Of a stretch of DNA of 64,000 bases, positions 37,421 to 45,918 are shown one piece after another (position 1 is the stretch's first letter; each line of letters opens with the position of its first letter). The translations under genes were made by a program, and so were the position numbers. The stretch covers positions 1,798,001 through 1,862,000 of the forward strand of contig NZ_CP094358.1 of assembly GCF_022807975.1 (NCBI RefSeq), given 5' to 3'. The notes below the pieces were generated by a model. The model saw only the letters and a list, made by a program, of their open reading frames with translations, searched no databases and had not been told where the DNA came from. The DNA comes from Abyssalbus ytuae. Lineage in GTDB: Bacteria; Bacteroidota; Bacteroidia; Flavobacteriales; Flavobacteriaceae.

Positions 37421-37428
37421 TACCTTTG
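37421..37428 (+). promoter_or_regulatory. Possible promoter -7 element
   Basis: TACCTTTG fits TAnnTTTG and lies 22 bp before the ATG at 37451. A TTG is 23 bp further upstream, longer than the usual spacing, so support is only partial. Confidence 0.45.
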
Positions 37429-37450
37429 TGTTATCCCAAAACATGATGAT

Positions 37451-37723
37451 ATGAGAAAAGATAACAAAAATTACGTGCTAAAGGTAAAATACAGCATAGT
37501 AGAAACCACAGGGAAGGGTGACAGAAAACTTTTTGACAGAAAGATTAACAAGAGTATTATTTCTGAAAATAAACTTATTGTACTTGACAAAATAAAATCG
37601 TTTGAAGACGAATTAAATAATAAAAACCACCCTGCAACTAATCCGGTAGTTAAGGCTAAAGACAAAATTTGGTCATTTGCAAGAAATTGCCAGGCCGTTT
37701 ATTACAGAATGCTTAGAGCATAA
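37451..37723 (+). CDS. Small protein of unknown function
   Basis: 90 residues from the chosen ATG (MRKDNKNYVLKVKYSIVETT). A longer frame from 37406 would start with a cysteine-rich stretch unlike a normal N-terminus and would swallow the promoter element. It is basic and soluble, with two predicted strands followed by helices ending SFARNCQAVYYRMLRA. No family recognised. Confidence 0.6.
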   Translation: MRKDNKNYVLKVKYSIVETTGKGDRKLFDRKINKSIISENKLIVLDKIKSFEDELNNKNHPATNPVVKAKDKIWSFARNCQAVYYRMLRA

Positions 37724-37749
37724 GTTCCTCGCAATCCTAATATTTGATT

Positions 37750-38475
37750 TTAAACAGGAATAAGGTCACAATAGTGAAATCCTGCAGATTCTGGTAGATT
37801 ATGTTCAGAAAAGCATCTGTCTGTTAGCTTCTTTGGTTCAGGATATGTTTTGTGTACCTTTTTTCCTATTTTAAATTTTATGGGAGTGGTAAAAATTGGT
37901 CCGTCATAGACAAAAGTGTGAAATTCACCATTTTCACCACATGGATCTACATTATCCGGCAAACCTTTTATAAAACTTTCGTCAATAATTCTTCCTGCGA
38001 AGTCTTTGCTCAGGAAGTTAGCATCAACACACACAACCACACTTTTAAAACCAAGTTCAATAAACCGGTACATTAACTTTTTTGTATCTCTTCCCCATAA
38101 TGGGAAGTGGGCTTTTAAACCCACTTCTTTTAATTTATTTTCCCTGTATTTTTTTAAATCTTCTAAAAAGATATCTCCGAAAATACTATCGGTAATACCC
38201 TCTGACCTAAGCTTTTTTAATATTGTGTACATTTTTTCTTCATATAAAGACATTGTAGGGAATTCCGGGAGAAGTACTTTTTTAAGTGGTATTCCTAATG
38301 ATTGTACCTGATTATATAATAATTCTTTACGGACACCATGCATTGAAATTCTGTTATATTTACTATTAATTGTTGTTAACAAACAGGAAACTTCAAATTG
38401 TTGATCTTTCTTAATTTCATACAATGCCAAAGAGCTGTCTTTACCTCCGCTCCAGTTAAATATGCTTTTTCTCAC
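37750..38475 (-). CDS. PP-loop ATPase of the diphthine-ammonia ligase family (COG2102)
   Basis: 241 residues. The ATP pyrophosphatase PP-loop SGGKDSSLALYEI is at the N-terminus, followed by family motifs HGVRKELLYNQVQSLGIPL, GDIFLEDLKKYRE and DPCGENGEFHTFVYDGPIF. The eukaryotic relative Dph6 amidates diphthine, but bacteria have no diphthamide, so the bacterial role must differ. It lies 76 bp downstream of the BtuG-like gene at the end of the riboswitch-controlled B12 operon, which suggests a job in cobalamin or corrinoid handling (amide chemistry is plausible but inferred). Confidence 0.85.
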   Translation of the reverse strand: MRKSIFNWSGGKDSSLALYEIKKDQQFEVSCLLTTINSKYNRISMHGVRKELLYNQVQSLGIPLKKVLLPEFPTMSLYEEKMYTILKKLRSEGITDSIFGDIFLEDLKKYRENKLKEVGLKAHFPLWGRDTKKLMYRFIELGFKSVVVCVDANFLSKDFAGRIIDESFIKGLPDNVDPCGENGEFHTFVYDGPIFTTPIKFKIGKKVHKTYPEPKKLTDRCFSEHNLPESAGFHYCDLIPV

Positions 38476-38551
38476 ACGCTAAAACATTAATAATTAATTG
38501 ATAAAACTGAATTATTAAATCCAGAACGTATGCAACCATTACGTCCTTTCA

Positions 38552-39607
38552 CTAATTATTAAAATAAATGCCCCCGGGAACGATTCCAACCTCAACGGTT
38601 TTGATCTCAGAGTTGGTTGAAAGATCAAAAACGGTCAGACTTCCGTTACTTGCATAATCACCTGCATCGGTTGCATACAACTTACCATCTTTTGCAACTA
38701 TTCTATAAAAATAACCATCAATAATTCCTGACACAGGGAGTTCAGTATCAGTTATACTCATTTTGTAAATCTTTCCGTTTAGTGAATAAAATAAGTTAGC
38801 TCCATCTAAACTTAAGTTGTCCGGGTGTTCAGCTAGTTCAAAATCCAGGGTAGTACTTACTACATTATCGGTTGTATTTATCTTTTTTAAACTTCCGTTG
38901 GTTTCCTCACCTGTATAAGATGGCGAACCTCCGGAAAGCACCCATAAATCATTTCCGTCAACTACCAGAGAGTTAGGTACATCTCCTACTTCAATTGTAG
39001 TTGAAACTTCATCAGTACCAGGATCAATTACAGAAATCTGGTTGTTTTGTCCATAAGCACCCTGATGTGCAACATAGATATTGTTTCCGTTATACTCCAG
39101 TTTTTCCGGACCTAACACAACTTGAATGTTTTTTTCAATATCATTTGTGTTAAGATTAATTACTGCTACGTAGTCATCATTTTCATCGGCGGTATCGCCC
39201 CAATTCGTTACATAGCCTTTTGTACCTACAGCCAGAAAATACCTTGGATTTTCCAAACCGGAATCAATAGTAGTAATTTCTTCAAAAGTAAACCTGTTAA
39301 CTACTTTTATTAAATGGGAATTGTTGGAAATTAAATACGCTTTATCATCATAAAAACCGATAGATTGTAATACATTCCCAATGTCGGTGTCATTTACTTT
39401 TTTAAATATTTCAGACTCAACCAACGAATAATCTTCAGAAATAAAGGTTACGGTACCGCTTCCGTTATTAAAGGGCCCTTCATTGGAAATTAATATGCCA
39501 TTTACATAATCTCCAAGTGGTTCGGGGTTATTATTGTCATCATCACTACAGGATAAAATAAACAAACTAATAATAAAGGTGTAAATAATTTTTTGTAAGA
39601 TCTTCAT
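38552..39607 (-). CDS. btuG: BtuG-like surface beta-propeller lipoprotein (B12 binding, predicted)
   Basis: 351 residues. The lipoprotein signal ends at LSCSDDDNNN, an acidic tail after the cysteine that favours surface export. The body is a YncE/DUF5074-type propeller of repeated blades (VAVINLNTNDIEKNIQVV, ISVIDPGTDEVSTTIEVG, LTVFDLSTNSEIKTVEVG). In Bacteroides, BtuG is such a lipoprotein, binds cobalamin extremely tightly and caps the TonB receptor BtuB. Here the gene starts 2 bp after btuB in a riboswitch-controlled operon, so the same role is likely. Orthology is by context and fold, not by direct comparison. Confidence 0.8.
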   Translation of the reverse strand: MKILQKIIYTFIISLFILSCSDDDNNNPEPLGDYVNGILISNEGPFNNGSGTVTFISEDYSLVESEIFKKVNDTDIGNVLQSIGFYDDKAYLISNNSHLIKVVNRFTFEEITTIDSGLENPRYFLAVGTKGYVTNWGDTADENDDYVAVINLNTNDIEKNIQVVLGPEKLEYNGNNIYVAHQGAYGQNNQISVIDPGTDEVSTTIEVGDVPNSLVVDGNDLWVLSGGSPSYTGEETNGSLKKINTTDNVVSTTLDFELAEHPDNLSLDGANLFYSLNGKIYKMSITDTELPVSGIIDGYFYRIVAKDGKLYATDAGDYASNGSLTVFDLSTNSEIKTVEVGIVPGGIYFNN

Positions 39608-39609
39608 AA

Positions 39610-41451
39610 TTAAAAATTAAGGTTTAAATAAAATTGTATATGCCTGTTGGGCATAGGCCTGAAAGCCACATTCTCATAATATTTATTAAAGAGATTATTA
39701 AGCTTAAAGCCTACCAGGTAAGGTTTTTGTTTATTATGTATGTTGTATTCCAAGCCAAGGTTTGATATGTTGTAACCATCCACGGTTTCTTTATTATCAG
39801 TAGTAGAGTAAACCTCCCCGTTCCATAAAAACTGGTACCAGACTCCAATTTTTTTACAAGAATAATTTATCAACCCCGTAAGTTTATGATAAGGGACGTA
39901 TATGAGTTGATTATTATTTGCTTGGTTTATGGCGTTTGTATAAGCGTAGTTAACATTTAACTCAAAAGCGTATTGTTCAAAGGTCTTTTTATAAGCTGAG
40001 GAAACTTCTAAACCGGTATTTTTTACTTTATCTACATTTACAGGAGACCAAACCCCGGAATTATCAGGTACCCATTTGATCATATCCTGAGATTTTATTA
40101 GGTAAGCTGATAAGGAAAATTTAAAATCTTTTACGTTGAATATGTTTCCTATTTCACCCTGCAAAGAGGTTTCAGGCTGAAGGTTACTGTTGCCACCTTC
40201 TTCCCAGAATAAATCATTAAATGTTGGTACCCTGAAATTTTTTGAAGCATTAAAGCTTAAAGTGTACCAATTATTAACTTTGTATTTCCCGTCTACTGAA
40301 AATAAAACCGGATTATCAAAATCATTTAAAAACTCCTTACGCACATTAACTCCATAACTAAACCTGGCGGATAGCTCATGATTTAAAAGTAAGGTAGTTG
40401 CCAACGTATTTCTGTTGTTTTTACCAATATTGGAACCCTCGGCGGTTATTGTGGTATAATTAACAATGACACTGCTTTTTAGTGCAGGATTAAACGAATA
40501 TTCGCAGGCAAAATCAGTTATAAAAGAATTGGTTTGTCCATGGGAAAATTCACTTCTGTTTTTATTAGGGTAATATTTATATTCTTCAAAAAGATGGGCA
40601 AATTTAAAGGTATATGTGGTCGCACTTTTATAGTTTTTCCATACTAATAAATTCCGGGAAGTTAAGTCTTCATAATTATCATTTGAAGGAGCCGTAAGAG
40701 TACCTGAAAAATTTCTGTCTCCTGTAAATAAATTAGAATGAAACTTAAGAATATTATTAGTCCCAAGTTTTAGCCCGGCATTCGTACTTAAATTTAAAGT
40801 ATTAAACTCTCCATTTTCATTCTTCTTATTGGTTCCCGAATATTTATAATTATTCTCCGATGTTATATAATCAATTCCCACATCGGCATAACTATTTTGA
40901 CTAGAGAAAATTGATTTTGAATGTCCTGCAAACGTACTATAATCACCGTACAACAACCTTATCCTGTAGTCTTTTTTATTCTTAAAGAAAATAGTATTTT
41001 CCAGGTGAATACTTCCGCCTATTGCACCACTGCCATATTGAACACTCCCGCCGCCGCTTCTTATTACAACAGAATTAAAACTATTAACAGTAACAGTATT
41101 AAAATCTGTTTGCCCGGTTAAAGCAGAGTTTATTGCAATACCATTCCATATTACAGCAGTTTGTGAAGCGTTTGTACCTCTAAAGGATGGAGATGAAACC
41201 ATTCCATATCCGTTTTCTTTAAAGTATATATGCGAGTTAAATTCTAATAATCCTGTGAGTGAAGAGACATTTCTTTGTATGAGAGTGTCAGTTATTTTAT
41301 AAAGTTTAAACCCTACCGAAAACTTTTTAAGCTTAAAATCGGACACAACAACTTCCTGAAGTTTGAGAATACTATCCTGTTGACTCCTACTTTGCTTAAA
41401 AAAAAGCAATAATACCCCTGTTATGATTAAAATTCGATTCATCATAAACAA
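39610..41451 (-). CDS. btuB: BtuB-like TonB-dependent cobalamin receptor
   Basis: 613 residues, matching BtuB in length. Signal peptide (ILIITGVLLLFFKQSRSQ), TonB box region (LQEVVVSDF), plug (SPSFRGTNASQTAVIWNGIA, RSGGGSVQYGSGAIGGSIHLE) and a 22-strand barrel ending with a C-terminal Phe (FYLNLNF). The start could be any of three nearby methionines (41451, 41445, 41442). Expression should fall when cobalamin is plentiful, since a cobalamin riboswitch lies just upstream. Confidence 0.9.
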   Translation of the reverse strand: MFMMNRILIITGVLLLFFKQSRSQQDSILKLQEVVVSDFKLKKFSVGFKLYKITDTLIQRNVSSLTGLLEFNSHIYFKENGYGMVSSPSFRGTNASQTAVIWNGIAINSALTGQTDFNTVTVNSFNSVVIRSGGGSVQYGSGAIGGSIHLENTIFFKNKKDYRIRLLYGDYSTFAGHSKSIFSSQNSYADVGIDYITSENNYKYSGTNKKNENGEFNTLNLSTNAGLKLGTNNILKFHSNLFTGDRNFSGTLTAPSNDNYEDLTSRNLLVWKNYKSATTYTFKFAHLFEEYKYYPNKNRSEFSHGQTNSFITDFACEYSFNPALKSSVIVNYTTITAEGSNIGKNNRNTLATTLLLNHELSARFSYGVNVRKEFLNDFDNPVLFSVDGKYKVNNWYTLSFNASKNFRVPTFNDLFWEEGGNSNLQPETSLQGEIGNIFNVKDFKFSLSAYLIKSQDMIKWVPDNSGVWSPVNVDKVKNTGLEVSSAYKKTFEQYAFELNVNYAYTNAINQANNNQLIYVPYHKLTGLINYSCKKIGVWYQFLWNGEVYSTTDNKETVDGYNISNLGLEYNIHNKQKPYLVGFKLNNLFNKYYENVAFRPMPNRHIQFYLNLNF

Positions 41452-41489
41452 ACCTTTATCCCGAAAGTTTGATGTTTTTTTAAGGCTCT

Positions 41490-41722
41490 GGCAGGTCTCC
41501 TGACTTACTCAACTTTAATAGCCTTCCCATTTGATGAATAAAACAGTGGCATGCAGTATTAAAGTATAACCGAGATTACAGTTGCGGGTACAGTTCAAGA
41601 ATTGAAGATTTACAAAGTACGATTTACGAATTAATCCTATTATAGATCAAAAATCTGAAATCATAAATACAATCACACTTGATTCCCTTTTAAACATGCC
41701 TTTGCCATAAAGACATGTTACC
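41490..41722 (-). promoter_or_regulatory. Cobalamin riboswitch
   Basis: Minus strand, 5' to 3': GGTAACATGT stem start (41722), AAAAGGGAAT, the core AACTGTACCCGCAACTGTAA (41595-41576), GCCACTG (41550-41544), GGGAAGGC (41528-41521) and the B12 box AGTCAGGAGACCTGCC (41505-41490). The order and conserved blocks are those of the AdoCbl/MeCbl riboswitch. The arm between GAATCAAG and CTTGAACTG carries about 78 extra nucleotides. It lies upstream of btuB, about 40 bp before the start codon. Confidence 0.95.
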
Positions 41723-41776
41723 AAAACAGGAACAAATGTACTTAAAAGGAATAATATAAATATGAATTTTTGAATT

Positions 41777-44101
41777 TTAATGAGAAGGAAACGTCAATAT
41801 AAAAGTTGATCCTTTTCCCGGTGTACTTTTAGCTTGTATTGTACCGTTATGTTTTTCCATAATTTTTCTGCAAATGGCTAATCCTAACCCGGTACCATCA
41901 TATTCTCCCCTGCCATGCAATCTTTCAAATAATCCGAAAATACGCTCGCTGTATTCGCTACTAAATCCTATTCCATTATCTGCAACTTCAATAATAATAT
42001 TATCATCTTTATCCTTGGATCTGGTTATGTTAATAACCGGCGATTGGTCTTCTTTGGAAAATTTTATTGAATTTTGAATGAGATTCAGAAACAAACGTGT
42101 TAACTGATTTCTTGATGCTTTTACCTCTCCAAGGCTATTTACATTAATAGTTGCGCTTGTTTTATCTATTATAATTTGTAAATCGGAAACTATATCTACA
42201 AGTAGCTCATCTAGATTTATAATTTCCATAGGCTCTTCCCTGGTTGAAATTCTTGAAAATTCAAGCAGGTCTTTAATGAGAAGCTGCATTCTGCCCGATG
42301 CATTTATCATACGCTTTAAATAATCGTGAGCACGATCATTCAAATTATCACCTGCAATATTTTTTAACCGGTCACCAAAAGTTTGAATTTTTCTTAAAGG
42401 TTCCTGTAAATCATGAGAGGCTACATATGCAAACTGCTCTAATTCCTGGTTAGACATTTGAGCTTCTTTTAAAGTTTTTGAGAGTTTTGCTTCGGTTTTT
42501 TTCCTGGCAGAAATTTCCTTGGTAAGTTCTTTGGTTCTCTCTTTTACTTTTTGTTCTAATTCATTATTGAGTTTTCTTAACCTTTCAGATTTAAGTAAAA
42601 CATAATTTACAATAGTGTTCCTAAATTTTAAAGCGGTTGAAATTTCAATTTCTTCCCATGGAACGGATTTATTTCTTACATTTTCCTGCCACAACTCAAA
42701 AGATTTTCTGGGCATAAGTCTATGACTTCCATCATCAGTAAATTCAATGATTTTTTCAGGTTTTCCTCCCCAGTTTTTAGTTTCAATCACCTCCGGCCTA
42801 AACCACATTAAAAACTGATTTTCAGAAAATGAAATAGGCAATACCATTAAACCGCTTGCCACGTGACTTATATCTTTAAAATCATTGTTTTCTTCACTGA
42901 GACAGTCTGTGTAGTAAACAGATTTTTGCGATACTTTTTTAGATGACAGCCAGTTGATAATCTTATCCACTTCATTTTTATCAGGGCATTTACCATATAC
43001 TTCTGTCCCTTCCCCAAAATTCCAGGCAACACCCGAAGCACTCATCAAGCTTAGTAAATTATCTACCTCTTTTCTCAACCCTTCTACGAAATCATCTTCT
43101 TTAGCCATTTGTTCAGTTAAAGATGCATTTATAGATTTTAACCTGGCTTCAGATAATCGTACTTGTGTACGGGTTTTTATAGTGATAAGGTGAGAAATCA
43201 TTAAACTCAGATAAGAAGCTACTTCTCTCTTATCAAAAGGAACAACCAGGGGTTGATAGTGATGACATGCAATAAGCCCCCAAAGTTTTTCTTCAACAAC
43301 AATACTTATAGACATTGAAGCCTGTACCCCCATATTTTTTAAATATTGAATATGGATTGGCGAAACACTTCGCAAAGTACTACTGCTTAGATCTATTGGT
43401 TCACCATTAGGAATTACCGGGCTTGGTGCAGAGTTTACATTGGCTATAAGGCGAATTTTGTTTTTTACATACAATGCCCGGGCCTGAGCCGGAATATCCG
43501 ACTCGGGAAAATGCATTTTAAAAAAACTATTTAGTTCGGGTGTTTTAGCTTCAGCCACTACCTCTCCATTGTACTGAGTATCAAATTTATAAAACATTAC
43601 CCTGTCAAATCCTGTCAGATTTTTTATTTCTTCCACGGATTTTTCAAATATTTCCTGCAAGGAATCCATGCCCACAAGGCTATGGACAAAATTTCTTATT
43701 TCATGATAAAACTTTATGAATTGCACGTCTTGTTTTTCAACATACGGTTCAAGATCTAACAAAATATATTTATCATTTCTTGATACTATGGCATCAAAAT
43801 TCTGGACTTTTCCATTACTATTACGTAAAATGGCTTTAAACGGATTTAATAATTGCAAATCTTCCAGAGATTTATACCTGTTACTGTATATTTCCCGGTA
43901 AAAATCTGAACCTAAAAATTCATCCAGTCCTTTTTCTATCATTAATTCAGGAGTTATGCCAGCCATTTCCTGTATGTTTTTACTAACATACTTTACATTA
44001 AAAGTATCCTTATCAATAACCAGCAACACGCCATGCGACTGAATTGAGCCCGGAATATGAATAGGCTCTTCATGGCAATTATTAAGAGTTACATGAAACA
44101 A
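41777..44101 (-). CDS. bphP: Bacteriophytochrome histidine kinase
   Basis: 774 residues. The biliverdin-binding Cys9 lies in NNCHEEPIHIPGSIQSHG, followed by a PAS-like domain. The GAF domain (MFYKFDTQYNGEVVAEA, FPESDIPAQARALYVKNK) contains the conserved D-I-P, and the PHY domain has the tongue motif PRKSFELWQ. A coiled linker leads to a HisKA domain (ASHDLQEPLRKIQTF, phospho-acceptor His) and an HATPase domain (ADNGIGF, GTGLGLAICRKI). It senses red/far-red light through covalently bound biliverdin and signals to the operon's response regulator. It is the last gene, 17 bp after the heme oxygenase gene. Confidence 0.96.
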   Translation of the reverse strand: MFHVTLNNCHEEPIHIPGSIQSHGVLLVIDKDTFNVKYVSKNIQEMAGITPELMIEKGLDEFLGSDFYREIYSNRYKSLEDLQLLNPFKAILRNSNGKVQNFDAIVSRNDKYILLDLEPYVEKQDVQFIKFYHEIRNFVHSLVGMDSLQEIFEKSVEEIKNLTGFDRVMFYKFDTQYNGEVVAEAKTPELNSFFKMHFPESDIPAQARALYVKNKIRLIANVNSAPSPVIPNGEPIDLSSSTLRSVSPIHIQYLKNMGVQASMSISIVVEEKLWGLIACHHYQPLVVPFDKREVASYLSLMISHLITIKTRTQVRLSEARLKSINASLTEQMAKEDDFVEGLRKEVDNLLSLMSASGVAWNFGEGTEVYGKCPDKNEVDKIINWLSSKKVSQKSVYYTDCLSEENNDFKDISHVASGLMVLPISFSENQFLMWFRPEVIETKNWGGKPEKIIEFTDDGSHRLMPRKSFELWQENVRNKSVPWEEIEISTALKFRNTIVNYVLLKSERLRKLNNELEQKVKERTKELTKEISARKKTEAKLSKTLKEAQMSNQELEQFAYVASHDLQEPLRKIQTFGDRLKNIAGDNLNDRAHDYLKRMINASGRMQLLIKDLLEFSRISTREEPMEIINLDELLVDIVSDLQIIIDKTSATINVNSLGEVKASRNQLTRLFLNLIQNSIKFSKEDQSPVINITRSKDKDDNIIIEVADNGIGFSSEYSERIFGLFERLHGRGEYDGTGLGLAICRKIMEKHNGTIQAKSTPGKGSTFILTFPSH

Positions 44102-44118
44102 ATCAAAAAAATTTTAAA

Positions 44119-44685
44119 TTATACAGTTAGTGTTTTATCTATGTGTTTAAAAGCCATTATCGCCCCTTCAACTACTTTTTCAGAATCTTCCGGATTCATT
44201 TCAACATAATCTTCAATAAATTCTATAAACTCTTTCCACATATTCCCGGTTTCTTTTCCGTAACTTTTGAAAAAGTTATAACATTTAATTGATTGCATCC
44301 AGGGGTGTCGGCTTAAAAATTTCACAATTATTTGCCCTCCCAACGTAGCTCCTTCCATAACATACATTGCTCCTAATGCATTAGCCGTAGAAGTGGTATT
44401 ATATTCTAAAGTGCTTATTTGATGAGTCTTTAGCCCTATTTCTTTTTCTAAACAAAACAGATCGTCATCTAACATATGTATTTTACTTCTTTTAAACAAC
44501 ATTTCTTCTATAAAAGAATTTTTTTTAAGAGAATTTTCTAACGACAAATAAGCTGTTTTAAAGTTAAGGAGTAAATTGTAATAGGCTAAGGGAGATAAAT
44601 TTTCATTAAATAAAACATCTTTCAGCTTAATTTCAAGGTTTTCATGAAATAGCCGTGTATTATTTTTTATTAAAGGTGCAATCAT
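44119..44685 (-). CDS. bphO: Biliverdin-producing heme oxygenase
   Basis: 188 residues of the BphO/HmuO family: NTRLFHENLEIKLKD near the N-terminus carries the proximal heme-ligand His (residue 14). ALGAMYVMEGATLGGQIIVKFL is the distal-helix motif with flexible glycines, and FFKSYGKETGNMWKEF is conserved near the end. It opens heme with oxygen to biliverdin, CO and iron, providing the chromophore for the phytochrome encoded next. It lies between the response regulator (3 bp) and bphP (17 bp) in one operon. Confidence 0.93.
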   Translation of the reverse strand: MIAPLIKNNTRLFHENLEIKLKDVLFNENLSPLAYYNLLLNFKTAYLSLENSLKKNSFIEEMLFKRSKIHMLDDDLFCLEKEIGLKTHQISTLEYNTTSTANALGAMYVMEGATLGGQIIVKFLSRHPWMQSIKCYNFFKSYGKETGNMWKEFIEFIEDYVEMNPEDSEKVVEGAIMAFKHIDKTLTV

Positions 44686-44688
44686 AGT

Positions 44689-45114
44689 TTATAAAGAGGC
44701 AATTGCTGCCTTTTCAAGCCAATATTTTTTAATTAAACCCATTATTTCTACAAGCTCCGAAAAATGAGGAGGTTTGGTAAAATATGTATTACCTCCATAT
44801 TGATAAGAAAGCTTTATATCTTCTAAAGAATTGGAAGTTGTAAAAACTACTACCGGAATATGTTTTAAAAGTTCATTGTTTTTAATTTCCCGTAATGTCT
44901 CCCTTCCGTCTTTTTTTGGCATATTTAAATCCAACAGTATTACAGTAGGGTATAAATCGGGGTGCTCCAGTTTTTCTAATAACTGTAACCCATCATCTAC
45001 ATACATGGTATCTGCATAAGTAATCCCGTTTTCTTCTAAAGCATCCTGAATTAATAATTTGTCATCATCATCGTCTTCTGCGATAATAAACTTTAGTTGT
45101 GTATTTGCCTTCAT
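44689..45114 (-). CDS. Single-domain response regulator (Rcp1/CheY-like)
   Basis: 141 residues, a receiver domain alone: acidic pocket IIAEDDDDDKLL, phosphorylated Asp in VILLDLNMPKKDG, Thr in VVVFTTSN and Lys in TYFTKPPHF. The extended acidic loop and the LNMPKKDGRE motif are typical of the Rcp1-type regulators paired with bacteriophytochromes. With no output domain it probably passes the phosphate on or acts by binding. It is the first gene of the phytochrome operon. Confidence 0.92.
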   Translation of the reverse strand: MKANTQLKFIIAEDDDDDKLLIQDALEENGITYADTMYVDDGLQLLEKLEHPDLYPTVILLDLNMPKKDGRETLREIKNNELLKHIPVVVFTTSNSLEDIKLSYQYGGNTYFTKPPHFSELVEIMGLIKKYWLEKAAIASL

Positions 45115-45284
45115 TTTTATTTATAGTTGTGTGATTTCATTAAGCTCTCATTCTCTAAGTAAAAATAAATGCAATTTAGAAATAACCGATATGCTTTTAT
45201 AATAAAATCAGGGAAAAAGATGCAAGAATCAAAGCTAAATTAAACATTTAACAGAAACAACTAAAATAAAGACAATATATTAAT

Positions 45285-45914
45285 TTATAATGACCATACT
45301 TTCCCTCCACTAAGATCATTTAGTGAACCACATGGAATGTACTCTCCGGGAATTGGGTCATATGCCAACACTTCTTCCCCTACTTTTTCCGAAGTAAAAT
45401 AACCGAACAAGGCATACCTTCTTACTGTAGTTAAAAAGGAATAAATATGATATTTGTTAAGATCCTGTCCCGGTATTTCAGATATATTTTTGCTCAAGTC
45501 ATTAAAAACCTTTTGTTTTTCATCTTCTGAAATTTTAAAATATTTATCCAGAATTTCATGAAATTCTTTCTTGCTCCCCTTTAGGGCTTCTTTTTTGTAT
45601 ACAGACTCAAATTTATCTGCAAAAACTTCACAGGATAGCTTAAATGCCTCCTGGTTACTTTCACTTTCAACATCCCGAAACATAACATCAATGAACTCAG
45701 GTATATTAACCTCAAGACCTCCGGGTAATTTACTTTTGGGTATAATTATATCTACAAGATGTTTAATGATATGCCCTTCTGTGACCGACAGGTAAGTAGG
45801 TTTCCAGGTTGCCACTTCAGTTTTGCAGGAGGTAAGAATACTCATTATTCCCGGAGCTGCCACAGCATATCCGGTTGCAAGAGATATATTTTTTAATGCT
45901 GATCTTCTATCCAT
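45285..45914 (-). CDS. Gluconate 2-dehydrogenase subunit 3 family protein (small subunit 1)
   Basis: 209 residues. A twin-arginine leader (MDRRSALKNISLATG) with a possible lipoprotein cysteine (ILTSC) marks Tat export. The body has the family pattern VTEGHIIKHLVDIIIPKSKLPGG, VPEFIDVMF-like segment and the end DPIPGEYIPCGSLNDLSGGKVWSL. This small subunit joins the GMC flavoprotein and carries it across the inner membrane. It begins 4 bp downstream of the GMC gene. Confidence 0.92.
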   Translation of the reverse strand: MDRRSALKNISLATGYAVAAPGIMSILTSCKTEVATWKPTYLSVTEGHIIKHLVDIIIPKSKLPGGLEVNIPEFIDVMFRDVESESNQEAFKLSCEVFADKFESVYKKEALKGSKKEFHEILDKYFKISEDEKQKVFNDLSKNISEIPGQDLNKYHIYSFLTTVRRYALFGYFTSEKVGEEVLAYDPIPGEYIPCGSLNDLSGGKVWSL

Positions 45915-45918
45915 AACT

